The notes beneath the pieces were generated by a model, which saw only the letters and a list, made by a program, of their open reading frames with translations, searched no databases and was not told where the DNA came from. A stretch of 64,000 bases of DNA from Micromonospora parva (GTDB lineage Bacteria > Actinomycetota > Actinomycetes > Mycobacteriales > Micromonosporaceae): NCBI RefSeq assembly GCF_000718515.1, contig NZ_JNZS01000007.1, forward strand, positions 62,001 to 126,000. Reading direction: 5' to 3'. Made by a program: the position numbers and the translations under genes. This document shows, piece after piece, positions 25,927-34,979 of the stretch; the stretch's first letter is position 1, and every line of letters begins with the position of its first letter.

Positions 25927-26927
25927 CCACCACCGAATCCGTTCCCGCCCCGGCGTCGGCCCGCGCCGCCACGAGTCGGCCGCTGCTGGCCGTGGATGGC
26001 CTCGGCGTCGAGTTCCGGCTGCGCGACGCGCGGGTGCGCGCCGTCACCGATCTCCACCTCACCGTCCGGGCCGGCGAACTGCTGGCCGTCGTCGGCGAGT
26101 CCGGCTGCGGCAAGTCCGTCCTGGCCCACGCCCTGCTCGGCCTGCTGCCGGGCAACGCCACGACCACCGGCCACGCCGTCCTGCACGAGTCGGACGGCGA
26201 ACCGGTCGACCTGATCACCTGCGGTCAACGCCAGCTGGCCCGGCGGGTACGCGGGCGCCTGGTGGGCCTGGTTCCACAGAGCCCGGCCACCGCCCTGAAC
26301 CCGGTCCGCACCGGACGGCGGCTACTCGCCGAGACGCTGCGGGCGCACGGCCGCGACCGCGCCGACGCCGACCAGCTCGCCGTCGACGTCGGGCTCGACC
26401 CGGCGGACCTGGACCGCTACCCCCACGAGCTGTCCGGCGGGATGGCACAGCGGCTGGTCACCGCGCTCGCGCTGGCACCAGACCCGGCGCTGCTCATCGC
26501 CGACGAGCCCACCACCGGGCTGGACCGGCCGCTGGTCGACCACACCCTCGACCTGCTGCGCCGCCGCTGCGACAACGGCGCCGCCGTCGTGCTCATCACG
26601 CACGACCTGGCCGCCGCGCGCCGGGTCGCCGACACCGTCGCCGTGATGTACGCCAGCCGCGTCGTGGAGCACCGCGACACCGACGAACTCTTCACCGCGC
26701 CGACCCACCCGTACGCCTCGGCGCTGCTCGACGCCCTGCCGGACCGGGCCTTCCGGCCGGTGCCCGGCGACCCGCCGATGCTCACCGCGCTGCCCCCCGG
26801 TTGCGCGTTCGCGCCCCGCTGCCCGCACCGCACCGACACCTGCGCTCACCCACCAGAGCCGACACCGGTCGCCGGTGGCGGCACCGTGGCCTGCCACCAC
26901 CCGATCCGCACCGGAGCCAACCCGTGA
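25923..26927 (+). CDS. ABC transporter ATPase, DppD/NikD type
   Basis: First ATPase of the importer, 334 residues. Walker A GESGCGKS (about residue 59), signature LSGGMAQR, Walker B LLIADEPTTGLD, H-loop in LITHDLAAA. The C-terminal oligopeptide-transporter domain carries the cysteine pattern CAFAPRCPHRTDTCAHPP, which in the family ligates an Fe-S cluster. GTG start in a GTGA overlap. Confidence 0.9.
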   Translation: MTTTESVPAPASARAATSRPLLAVDGLGVEFRLRDARVRAVTDLHLTVRAGELLAVVGESGCGKSVLAHALLGLLPGNATTTGHAVLHESDGEPVDLITCGQRQLARRVRGRLVGLVPQSPATALNPVRTGRRLLAETLRAHGRDRADADQLAVDVGLDPADLDRYPHELSGGMAQRLVTALALAPDPALLIADEPTTGLDRPLVDHTLDLLRRRCDNGAAVVLITHDLAAARRVADTVAVMYASRVVEHRDTDELFTAPTHPYASALLDALPDRAFRPVPGDPPMLTALPPGCAFAPRCPHRTDTCAHPPEPTPVAGGGTVACHHPIRTGANP

Positions 26928-27604
26928 CCAGCACGCCACACCTGCTCGCCGACGAGGTGACCGTCGGGTACGGCCGCCAGGTCGTCCTCGACCGCGTCAC
27001 GGTGCGGATCGACCGGGGCGAGACGGTCGGACTGCGCGGGCCGTCCGGCTGCGGAAAGTCGACACTGGTACGGGTCCTGGCCCTGCTGCACCAGCCCGAT
27101 CAGGGCCGGGTCAGCATCGACGGCACCGCAGTGAGCGCCGTCCGGTACGCCGTGCCGGTGGCCCTACGGACCCGCGTCGCCGCCCTCTTCCAGAGCCCGC
27201 GCGCCGCCGCCGATCCCCGGCTGAGCCTCACCGACCTGATCGCCGAACCGCTGCGCGCCACCCGGACACCCGAGGCGGCGGTCCGGGAACGGGTCACCGA
27301 ACTCGCCGACCTGGTCGGCCTCACCGCGGATCTGCGCAGCCGACGTCCGCACGCGGTCTCCGACGGGCAACTGCAACGCGCCTGCCTGGCCCGGGCCCTC
27401 GTGCACCGTCCCGACTACCTGCTCTGCGACGAGGCCACCGCGATGCTCGACGCCTCCACGCAGGCGCACGTCGCCGCCGTCATCCGCGACTACCAGCTGG
27501 CCCAGCAGGCCGGGGTCCTGGTCATCAGCCACGACCAGACTCTGCTGGAGCGCTGGAGCGACCGGATCGTCGACCTGGCCGGCACGGCACCCGCACGGAC
27601 CTGA
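26924..27604 (+). CDS. ABC transporter ATPase, DppF/NikE type (short)
   Basis: Second ATPase, 226 residues. Walker A GPSGCGKST (about 42), Walker B LLCDEATAMLDAS, H-loop VISHDQ. The signature helix is divergent: VSDGQLQRACLARAL instead of LSGGQ, and the Walker B Glu is followed by Ala rather than Pro (EATA). It lacks the C-terminal oligopeptide domain, as NikE-like proteins do. Likely functional in a heterodimer with the canonical partner. Last gene of the operon, converging on an MDR oxidoreductase gene. Confidence 0.87.
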   Translation: MTSTPHLLADEVTVGYGRQVVLDRVTVRIDRGETVGLRGPSGCGKSTLVRVLALLHQPDQGRVSIDGTAVSAVRYAVPVALRTRVAALFQSPRAAADPRLSLTDLIAEPLRATRTPEAAVRERVTELADLVGLTADLRSRRPHAVSDGQLQRACLARALVHRPDYLLCDEATAMLDASTQAHVAAVIRDYQLAQQAGVLVISHDQTLLERWSDRIVDLAGTAPART

Positions 27605-27627
27605 CCTCCCGGCCGACGGGTTCCCAC

Positions 27628-28614
27628 TCAGTCGGCGACGTCCACGATGACCTTGCCGTTGGCGGTGCCGTCGGCAACCAGGCGGTGGGCGTCCATCACC
27701 GTGTCGAGCGTGAACCGGCGCGCGTCCAGTCGGGGACGCAGCGCACCGGCTTCGGCCAGCGCCGCGATCTCGCGCAGGATGGAACCGTGGTGGTCACGGC
27801 CCCGCCCGGTGAGCATCGGCAGCAGGGTGAACACGCCGGAGTAGGTGGCGCCACGGAACGACAGCGGGGCGAGCGAGTGTGCGCCCCAGCCCAACGCGCT
27901 GACGACGTGCCCGTGGTAGGTGCGGACCGCCGCGAACGAGGCGTCGAGGGTCGTGCCACCGACGTTGTCGACGATGATGTCGAAACCCTCACCGCCGGTG
28001 TGTCTCTCGACGTACTCGTCGACGGTGCTCGTGGTGTAGTCGATCGGCACGGCGCCCAGGCTCTCGATCACCGGCAGGTTCGCCGGCCGGCCCGTGGCGT
28101 ACACCTCGGCGCCTCGCGCCCGGGCGAGTTGCACGCCCACGTACCCGACCCCGCCGGCGCCGCCGTGCACCAGCACCTTCTGCCCGGCGTGGACCCCGGC
28201 CCGGTCGACCAGACCTTCCCAGGAGGTGACTGCCGCCAACGGCAACGCGGCGGCCTCCCGCATCGAGAGGTTGTTCGGCTTGTGAGCCAGCAACCGGGCG
28301 TCCACGGCGGTGTACTCGGCCAGCGAGCCCGGCAGGTCACCGACTCCCCCGCACAGCCCGTACACCTCGTCTCCCGGGGCGAAGCCGGTCACCTCCGCGT
28401 CGACCGCCGCGACCACACCGGCGAGGTCCATGCCGAGCACCGCGGGTAGCTGGACACGCGCGTGTGCGGCCTTCCCCGCCTGGATCTTCGTGTCGAGCGG
28501 GTTGACCCCGCTGGCGACGACCCGCACCAGCACCTGCCCGGGCCCGGGGGCGGGGTCGCCGATCTCCTCGACCGTCAGCGGAACGTCGAACTCCCGCAGC
28601 ACCGCAGCCCGCAT
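27628..28614 (-). CDS. Zinc-independent MDR oxidoreductase (quinone reductase-like)
   Basis: Medium-chain dehydrogenase/reductase of 328 residues, NADPH-dependent quinone or enone reductase type. Substrate-domain N-terminus RAAVLREFDVPLTVEEIGDP, SGVNPLDTKIQAG, VLGMDLAGVVAAV; cofactor motif GGAGGVGYVGVQLAR at about residue 145; DIIVDNVGGTTLD. The catalytic and structural zinc ligands of alcohol dehydrogenases are absent. The ATG at 28614 is chosen; an in-frame GTG nine bases upstream has poorer spacing. Physiological substrate unknown. Divergent from the copper operon. Confidence 0.87.
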   Translation of the reverse strand: MRAAVLREFDVPLTVEEIGDPAPGPGQVLVRVVASGVNPLDTKIQAGKAAHARVQLPAVLGMDLAGVVAAVDAEVTGFAPGDEVYGLCGGVGDLPGSLAEYTAVDARLLAHKPNNLSMREAAALPLAAVTSWEGLVDRAGVHAGQKVLVHGGAGGVGYVGVQLARARGAEVYATGRPANLPVIESLGAVPIDYTTSTVDEYVERHTGGEGFDIIVDNVGGTTLDASFAAVRTYHGHVVSALGWGAHSLAPLSFRGATYSGVFTLLPMLTGRGRDHHGSILREIAALAEAGALRPRLDARRFTLDTVMDAHRLVADGTANGKVIVDVAD

Positions 28615-28835
28615 AGCCCCCACACTCTCCGTGATCGAGACGTCAGGTGGACGCTAACCGACCGGATTGCCGACCGGGCGGCTTCTTCGGTGACCGCCGC
28701 TGGCACCCGCCGGAAACTTTCGCCCGACGCCGGCCGACCATCCCGGTGCCACCGTTCCACCCGCCCCGCTTTTGCCATCTGAGGAAAAAGATCGCCACCT
28801 CTTGTAAAAAGTCTCCGCGCCGTCAGGATATTCAG

Positions 28836-30788
28836 ATGCGTCGTCACCCTCAGATCGCAGGGCGGGTGGTCTCGGGCCTCCTCGCGTTCCTCCTCGTCTC
28901 GGCTGTCGCCCTCCTCGCGTCCGCTCAGCCCGCCGCAGCTCACGGGACCCTCGCGATGTCCACGCCGGCGGCAGGCGCCACGGTGCGCGAGGCGTTGACG
29001 TCGGTGCGGCTGTTCTTCACCGAGAAGGCCGCGGCCAACGCGTACTTCACGGTCACCGCGCCCGGTGGCATCCGGGTCGACAACGGCTGGTCGTACGGGG
29101 AGCCGAAGCCACTGGACAAGCCGGTACGCGAGTACTTCCTGGTGAACGGCCAGTTCGAGCCGCGCGAGTACACGACCGGGTTCCCCGCGACGGTGGCGGT
29201 CGCACACCTGCCGGCCAAGGGCGAGTACTCGGTGAGCTACCTGTCGGTCGCCTCGGACGGCGACCCCGTACGCGGCACCGTGACCTTCCGCTACAACGGG
29301 CCGGTGACTGCGGCACCGAAGGGGTGGAGCCCGCCGTCGACCCAGCCAGACCCGGCGCTGCTGGCCGCTGCCGAGCAACACGGGTCGTCCGGGCAGGCGT
29401 CGGCAGTGCCGACGGTCGCGGCCGAGACCCCGATTCCGCCGTCCGCGGCAGCGGCTGCTCCGATCGAGTCGACTGACGAGAGCGGCCCCGGAGCGGTCGC
29501 GTGGGTCGGCCTGGCGGTGGTCGCGGTGGCGGTCGCGGCGGCCGGATCCGTCGTCTGGCGTCGGCGGACGGCCTCCACTGGCAGACCCGCCGGCCGGGGC
29601 CGTACCGCGCCGGCGACATCCGGTCGACGCGGCGCCGGCACCCGTCCCGGAACCAGGACCCCCGGCACCAAGGGCGCCGGTAGCAGGACCGCCGCTGCCA
29701 AGACTGGCGGCGGCAGGGCGGTCGGTGGCAGAACCGACGCAGACCGGGCCGCCGCGACGACCGGCAACGGTACGCAGACCTCGGACACTCGACCGCCCGC
29801 CGACCCCGGAGCGTCGCCGGACCCGGACCTCGCCAGCGCGACGCCCCGGTCCCGGCTGAGCAACACCGGGCTGGCACTGTTCGTCGGTGCCCTGGTGCTG
29901 GCCCTGCTCGGCGGGTTCGGCTTGGCGCGCATCAGCGGCAACGAGGGCCCGGCCGCCAACACCGCCCGGCAGCCGGCGGGCGGTCCGCCCGCCTCCGGCC
30001 CGGCGGTGTCCGCGACCGACGGACACCAACACCCGGCGGGCACCGGGCCGCACACGCACCGGGGCGACAGCGGAACAGGCGAGACGCTTACCACCGGGAC
30101 GACCGTCAGCGCCGCCGGCTTCACGCTGCAACCGCTGGAACGAACCCAACCCGCCGGGGTACGCGCCGACTACCGCTTCCGCATCGTCGGCACCGACCGG
30201 CAGCCGGCGACCCGCTTCGCGGTCGTGCACGACAAGCCGTTGCACCTGATCGTGGTGGGCCGGGACCTGACCGGCTACCAGCACCTGCACCCGACGATGG
30301 CACCCGACGGCACCTGGAGCGTCCCGCTGACGCTGGCCCGACCCGGCGGCTACCGCGTCTACGCCGATTTCTCCGTCACCAGTGCCAACGGCAGCCAGCA
30401 GCCCCTGGTGCTGGGCGTCGACCACACGGTGCCCGGCGCGCACACCCCGGCCGCGCTGCCGCCGCCGCAGGCACAGGCGGCGGCTGGTCCGTTCACCGTG
30501 TCGATGACCGGCACCCCGACGGTGGGGGTGACGGCGCCGATCCACTTCCAGGTCACCAGCGCCGGCACACCCGCGCAGTTGCAGCGGTACCTGGGCGCGT
30601 ACGGGCACCTGGTCGTCGTGCGGGAGGGCGACCTCGGCTACGTGCACGTCCACCCCGAGCAGGAGCTGGTCGACGGGACCGTCAAGTTCTGGTTGACCGT
30701 GCCAAGTGCCGGCCGGTACCGGGCCTTCTTCGACTTCCAGGTCGCCGGCACGGTGCACACCGGGGAGTTCACGATCGACGTGCCCTGA
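28836..30788 (+). CDS. CopC-domain membrane protein with extracytoplasmic C-terminal domain
   Basis: A 650-residue exported protein at the head of the copper/peroxidase operon. Signal peptide 1-35 leaves an N-terminal His-Gly-Thr-Leu, as in CopC (about 36-155). The second CopC copper motif, usually DGHPVxG, reads SDGDPVRG here, so the second His is lost. A span at about 218-240, a long Arg/Gly/Thr-rich linker, a second span at about 344-365, a His-rich stretch (DGHQHP and HTH, about 393-409) and a C-terminal beta domain (HDKPLHLIVVGRDL, YVHVHPEQEL) follow. Both His-rich parts may bind copper. Start supported by AGGA seven bases upstream. Topology and metal role are inferred. Confidence 0.78.
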   Translation: MRRHPQIAGRVVSGLLAFLLVSAVALLASAQPAAAHGTLAMSTPAAGATVREALTSVRLFFTEKAAANAYFTVTAPGGIRVDNGWSYGEPKPLDKPVREYFLVNGQFEPREYTTGFPATVAVAHLPAKGEYSVSYLSVASDGDPVRGTVTFRYNGPVTAAPKGWSPPSTQPDPALLAAAEQHGSSGQASAVPTVAAETPIPPSAAAAAPIESTDESGPGAVAWVGLAVVAVAVAAAGSVVWRRRTASTGRPAGRGRTAPATSGRRGAGTRPGTRTPGTKGAGSRTAAAKTGGGRAVGGRTDADRAAATTGNGTQTSDTRPPADPGASPDPDLASATPRSRLSNTGLALFVGALVLALLGGFGLARISGNEGPAANTARQPAGGPPASGPAVSATDGHQHPAGTGPHTHRGDSGTGETLTTGTTVSAAGFTLQPLERTQPAGVRADYRFRIVGTDRQPATRFAVVHDKPLHLIVVGRDLTGYQHLHPTMAPDGTWSVPLTLARPGGYRVYADFSVTSANGSQQPLVLGVDHTVPGAHTPAALPPPQAQAAAGPFTVSMTGTPTVGVTAPIHFQVTSAGTPAQLQRYLGAYGHLVVVREGDLGYVHVHPEQELVDGTVKFWLTVPSAGRYRAFFDFQVAGTVHTGEFTIDVP

Positions 30789-30853
30789 GCCTGGAACTTT
30801 CTCCGTGCTGCTGCCGACCTACCAGCCAGCAGCAACCATCGGAGGAAGAACAC

Positions 30854-31456
30854 ATGCGCAGCGCCAGCCCGCTCCGTCCACGCCGCCGCTCGGCCGCGAT
30901 CCTCGCCGCCACGATCCTGACGGTGGGCACCGCCGGTTGCGGCTCGTCCGACTCTCCGGCGACCGCGCAGGCGGGACCGTCGGTGTCGGCGTCGGCCAAC
31001 CCGGACGCTGGTGTGCTCGGCATTCGTGACCCGTGGGTGAAGGCCGCCGACAAGGGCATGACGGCGGCCTTCGGCACCCTGGTCAACGACGGCGACGTCG
31101 ACGTCACGGTGACAGGTGCCACCACCGCCCTGTCCTCGATGGAACTGCACGAGATGGCCATGAAGGACGGCACTATGGTCATGCGGCAGAAGCAGGGTGG
31201 CATCGTGATCAAGGCCGGGAGCACCCACGCGTTGGAGCCCGGCGGCGACCACCTCATGCTGATGAACCTCAGCAGGCCCGTTCGGGCCGGCGACGAGGTG
31301 ACCTTCACCTTGACGTTCGCCGACGGCAGGACCCAGCAGTTCCGCGCCGTGGCCAAGCCGTTCACCGGCGCGCAGGAGAGCTACGCCCCGGGGCACGGTC
31401 AGCCCATGCACGGCACGAGCGCCACGCCGGAGATGAGCACGAGCCCGGCATCGTGA
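30854..31456 (+). CDS. Extracytoplasmic copper chaperone, PCu(A)C family
   Basis: Lipoprotein of 200 residues (lipobox TAGC after RRRSAAILAATILTVG). The PCu(A)C copper(I) site is complete: the MELHEMAM segment and then HALEPGGDHLMLMNL supply the Met and His ligands in the family pattern. A Met/His-rich tail (GHGQPMHGT) may add metal affinity. It carries copper outside the membrane, and in actinomycetes such proteins are encoded beside a DyP peroxidase, as here (stop overlaps the next gene, GTGA). Confidence 0.9.
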   Translation: MRSASPLRPRRRSAAILAATILTVGTAGCGSSDSPATAQAGPSVSASANPDAGVLGIRDPWVKAADKGMTAAFGTLVNDGDVDVTVTGATTALSSMELHEMAMKDGTMVMRQKQGGIVIKAGSTHALEPGGDHLMLMNLSRPVRAGDEVTFTLTFADGRTQQFRAVAKPFTGAQESYAPGHGQPMHGTSATPEMSTSPAS

Positions 31457-32688
31457 CGCGGACGCCACGTGTGCGGCCGGTAAGCAGGCGTGGTCTGCTC
31501 ACCGGCGGAGCCCTGGCCGCCGGAGGGGCTCTGGCCGGCGGTGCCGCCATCGCCGCGACTCGTACCGGCAGCGGGCAACCACCGGCCGCCGCCGACCCCA
31601 CGGCGGTGGCAAGCGTCGGCGGCCTGGTCGAGCCGTTCCACGGCGCCCGGCAGGCCGGGGTGGCCACCGAACCGCAGGCGCACGCGTCGTTCGTGGCGCT
31701 CACGCTGCGGGCCGGCGTCGACCGGGCCGCGCTGGGCCGGATGTTGCGGTTGCTCACCGACGACGCCGCCCGACTCACCCAGGGCCGGCCCGCGCTGGCC
31801 GACACCGAGGCCGAACTGGGGCTGCTGCCGGCACGGCTGACAGTGACCATCGGCTTCGGGCCCGGCCTCTACCGGGCGGCCGGCGTCGACGACCGCCGGC
31901 CGGCATCGGTCACCGACCTGCCGTCGTTCCGCATCGACCGGCTCCAGCCGGCCTGGTCCGGCGGGGACCTGCTGCTCCAGATCTGCGCTGACGACGCGAT
32001 CACCGTGGCCCACGCCCAACGGGTGCTGATCAAGGACAGCCGACCGTTCGCCACAGTGCGGTGGGTCCAGCAGGGCTTCCGGCGCAGCCCCGGTGTCGAG
32101 CCGGGTGGCCACACCCAACGCAACCTGTTCGGTCAGCTCGACGGCACCGCCAACCCGCGACCCGGCGCGCCCATGGACACCGCGCTCTGGGTGCCGGACG
32201 GCCCGGCGTGGCTGCGCGACAGCACCACCGTGGTGGTGCGGCGGATCAGCATGAACATGGAAACCTGGGACCTGCTCGGCCGGGCCGACCGCGAACTCGC
32301 CGTCGGGCGGCGGCTCGACACCGGTGCCCCGCTCACCGGCACCGCCGAGCACGACGAACCCGACTTCGCCGCCACCGATCCGGACGGGCTCACCGTCATC
32401 CCCGACTTCTCCCACCTCACCCGGGCGCACGTCACCGACGACCGGCTGAAGATCCTCCGCCGGCCGTACAACTACGACGGGGTGCCGACGGCGGACGGTC
32501 ACGCGGACAGCGGCCTGATCTTCACGTCGTACCAGGCCGACATCGCCCGGCAGTTCCTGCCCATCCAGCGCCGGCTGGCAGACCGGGACCTGCTCAACGA
32601 GTGGACCACGCCGATCGGCTCCGCGGTCTTCGCCATCCCGCCCGGATGTCCACCGGGCGGTTGGATCGGCGAGCAGGTGCTCGGATGA
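31453..32688 (+). CDS. Dye-decolorizing peroxidase, Tat-exported (DtpA/EfeB type)
   Basis: Heme peroxidase of 411 residues. Twin-arginine signal SRRGLLTGG then a hydrophobic Ala/Gly stretch. Catalytic distal Asp in FGQLDGTANPRPG, proximal heme His in DFSHLTRAH, distal Arg and neighbours in SYQADIARQFLPIQ. A-type DyP with ferredoxin-like halves. In Streptomyces the homologous DtpA is encoded beside a copper chaperone and helps mature extracellular copper enzymes; an iron-uptake (EfeB) role is the alternative, but no efeU/efeO is present. GTG start overlaps the chaperone stop. Confidence 0.9.
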   Translation: MTRTPRVRPVSRRGLLTGGALAAGGALAGGAAIAATRTGSGQPPAAADPTAVASVGGLVEPFHGARQAGVATEPQAHASFVALTLRAGVDRAALGRMLRLLTDDAARLTQGRPALADTEAELGLLPARLTVTIGFGPGLYRAAGVDDRRPASVTDLPSFRIDRLQPAWSGGDLLLQICADDAITVAHAQRVLIKDSRPFATVRWVQQGFRRSPGVEPGGHTQRNLFGQLDGTANPRPGAPMDTALWVPDGPAWLRDSTTVVVRRISMNMETWDLLGRADRELAVGRRLDTGAPLTGTAEHDEPDFAATDPDGLTVIPDFSHLTRAHVTDDRLKILRRPYNYDGVPTADGHADSGLIFTSYQADIARQFLPIQRRLADRDLLNEWTTPIGSAVFAIPPGCPPGGWIGEQVLG

Positions 32689-33248
32689 CCAGGTCGCCGT
32701 CGCGCCCCACCGCCGTCCGGCTCGGCGCGGCGGTGCTCGCCGTCCTCGTGGCGGTGCTCATCCCGGCCGGCCCGGCCTGGGCGCACAACTCGCTCCGGGC
32801 GGCCACGCCCGCCCGGGACGCGACACTGTCGAGCGCACCGACCGAGGTCACGCTGGAATTCATGCGGCGGCTCGACCCCACCTTCACCACGATCGTGCTC
32901 ACCGACGCCGCCAAGCGGAAGCTTCCCACCGGCGAACCGGTGGTCACCGGGGCGACGAGCACGGTTCAGGTGACAGACACCCTGCCGAACGGGACCTACA
33001 CGGTCGCCTACCGGGTCGTCTCCGTCGACGGGCACCCGGTGCAGGGGTCGTACCCGTTCACGGTGGCCGATCCCTCGTCCAGCGCCGCGCCGGTTGCCAA
33101 CCTCAGCGCCTCAGCGCCCGCCCCAGCCGCCGCCGGCGCGGAGTCCGACGACGGCCCGAGCGGTGTGCTCGTGGCGGGGGCCGCGCTGGCCCTCCTCGTC
33201 CTGGTGACGGCCGTTGGGCTGCGGTGGCGACGGACGGTGCGGCGCTGA
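32685..33248 (+). CDS. copC: Copper resistance protein CopC
   Basis: A 187-residue exported protein. Signal peptide ending PAWA before the copper-binding N-terminal His-Asn, the CopC beta-sandwich (PARDATLSSAPTEVTLEF), and an intact second copper motif SVDGHPVQGSYPF. A C-terminal span (VLVAGAALALLVLVTAVGL) and basic tail anchor it to the membrane. Overlaps the DyP stop (ATGA). No CopD domain is fused or adjacent. Confidence 0.9.
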   Translation: MTRSPSRPTAVRLGAAVLAVLVAVLIPAGPAWAHNSLRAATPARDATLSSAPTEVTLEFMRRLDPTFTTIVLTDAAKRKLPTGEPVVTGATSTVQVTDTLPNGTYTVAYRVVSVDGHPVQGSYPFTVADPSSSAAPVANLSASAPAPAAAGAESDDGPSGVLVAGAALALLVLVTAVGLRWRRTVRR

Positions 33249-33425
33249 TCAGACGGTGATCCGCTCCACAGTGGGGCGGACCGGCGACGCGCACCGCACG
33301 GCCCGGACCGACCGGCCCGGTCTTGCACGTCTCCGGAACCAGCGGCGTCTCTCCCCCGACTACCGGTCAGGGGCCGACGCGACACCTCACCGGGCGACCA
33401 GACCAGCACGGGAGACACCTACCGG

Positions 33426-34928
33426 GTGACTCCCGACTCTTCCGATCGGATCACCATGTCTCTCACCGAACTGTCCGGCACGCCGCAGCCGGAACCCGCC
33501 ATCACCGCCGAGAAACCGGCCCGAGCCGCCCGGCGCACGTCGCCGTTCGGCGCGCTGCTGCTGCGGCTGCACTTCTACGCCGGCATCCTCGTCGCCCCGT
33601 TCCTGGTGGTCGCCGCACTGACCGGTCTGGCCTACACCACAGCACCGCAACTCGACACGATCCTCTACGGCAACCAGCTCACCGTCGCCGAGGTGGGTGA
33701 GCGTCAGCTGCCATTGGCCGAACAGATCGGGGCGGCCCGCAACGCGCACCCCGACGGCAGCATCACCACCGTGCAACCCGGCGACGGCGACCGGACCACG
33801 AAGGTGGTGTTCTCCCTGCCCGAGCTTGGCGAGAAGCAGCACACCGTCTACATCGACCCGTACACCGCCGAGTCCCAGGGCCAGCTCACCACCTGGTTCG
33901 GGTCCACGCCGGCCGTCACCTGGCTGGACGACCTGCACCGCCACCTGCACCTGGGCACGGTCGGCGAGCACTACTCCGAGCTGGCCGCGAGCTGGCTGTG
34001 GGTGATGGCGCTCGGCGGGGGCATCCTCTGGTGGCGTCGACGCGGCGCCGCCCGAGCCGCAGCCCGGCATCTGCTCGTGCCGGACCTGTCCACGGGTAAG
34101 GGTGTTCGTCGTACCCGAGGGTGGCACGCCACCACCGGCATCTGGCTCACCGTCGGTCTCCTCTTCCTCTCGGTCACCGGTCTGACGTGGTCCCGCTACG
34201 CCGGTGCGAACTTCGCCGACGGCCTCGACGCGGTGAACGCCCGCACCCCGGAGATCTCCACCAGCCTCACGGCCGGCCCCACCGCCCCTGCCGAGACCGG
34301 CGGGGGCCACGAGCACGGTGCCGCCGGGGTTGGCGGGGTCGTCGAGTCGGCGGCGTTCGACCGGGTCCTGGGCGTCGCTCGCGACGCGGGCCTCTCCGGT
34401 CCCGTCGAGATCACCCCCGCGCCGGAGCCGGGTTCCGCCTGGACTGTCACCCAGGTCGACAACACCTGGCCGGTCAACAAGGACCGCATCGCCGTCGACC
34501 CGGCCACCGGCGCGGTGACCGCCCGCAGCGACTTCGCCGACTGGCCCCTGCTGGCCAAACTGAGCGGCCTCGGCATCCAGGCCCACATGGGGATCCTCTT
34601 CGGCCTGGTCAACCAGATCCTGCTCGCCGCGCTCGCCCTCGGGCTGCTCTGCGTCATCTTCTGGGGTTACCGCATGTGGTGGCAGCGTCGACCCACCCGC
34701 GCCGACCGACGCGCCCTCGCCGGCACCCCGCCGGCGCGCGGCGGTGTACGCGGTCTGCCGCTCTGGGCGTTGCTGATCGGCGTACCGGTGACCGTGGCGA
34801 TCGGCTGGGCGCTCCCGCTGTTCGGGATCACAGTGCTCGCCTTCCTCGTCATCGACGTGGTGGTGGGGGCGGTGTCCCGACGCCGACGACTCGCGGCTCC
34901 TACCTCCCCGGCACCCGCGGGGCGCTGA
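33426..34928 (+). CDS. PepSY-associated transmembrane protein
   Basis: A 500-residue membrane protein with four main spans: LHFYAGILVAPFLVVAALTG near residue 48, WLWVMALGGGILWW, IWLTVGLLFLSVTGLTW, and a C-terminal group. DLHRHLHLGTVGEHYSELAA in the first extracytoplasmic loop is the His-rich PepSY-TM signature seen in putative iron or heme reductases. A second PepSY-like loop follows (VTQVDNTWPVNKDRIAVDP). GTG 33426 is used; ATG 33456 is a possible alternative start. It is 177 bases after copC, so co-transcription is uncertain. A metal-reductase role is inference. Confidence 0.82.
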   Translation: MTPDSSDRITMSLTELSGTPQPEPAITAEKPARAARRTSPFGALLLRLHFYAGILVAPFLVVAALTGLAYTTAPQLDTILYGNQLTVAEVGERQLPLAEQIGAARNAHPDGSITTVQPGDGDRTTKVVFSLPELGEKQHTVYIDPYTAESQGQLTTWFGSTPAVTWLDDLHRHLHLGTVGEHYSELAASWLWVMALGGGILWWRRRGAARAAARHLLVPDLSTGKGVRRTRGWHATTGIWLTVGLLFLSVTGLTWSRYAGANFADGLDAVNARTPEISTSLTAGPTAPAETGGGHEHGAAGVGGVVESAAFDRVLGVARDAGLSGPVEITPAPEPGSAWTVTQVDNTWPVNKDRIAVDPATGAVTARSDFADWPLLAKLSGLGIQAHMGILFGLVNQILLAALALGLLCVIFWGYRMWWQRRPTRADRRALAGTPPARGGVRGLPLWALLIGVPVTVAIGWALPLFGITVLAFLVIDVVVGAVSRRRRLAAPTSPAPAGR

Positions 34929-34935
34929 TCCACCG

Positions 34936-34969
34936 GTCCGGCCGTCCGTGACGCGACGGACGGCCGGAC
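34936..34969. terminator. Bidirectional terminator hairpin
   Basis: Perfect 14-bp stem GTCCGGCCGTCCGT (34936-34949) against 34956-34969 with a six-base loop, placed between the convergent PepSY and oxalate decarboxylase genes. No T tract, as usual in high-GC actinomycetes. Confidence 0.75.
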
Positions 34970-34979
34970 GCGAAGACGC

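Noticed and set aside
28760..28820. Copper-responsive CsoR operator before the CopC-fusion gene
   Set aside because: The AT-rich stretch has only imperfect symmetry and does not match the known CsoR-type core.
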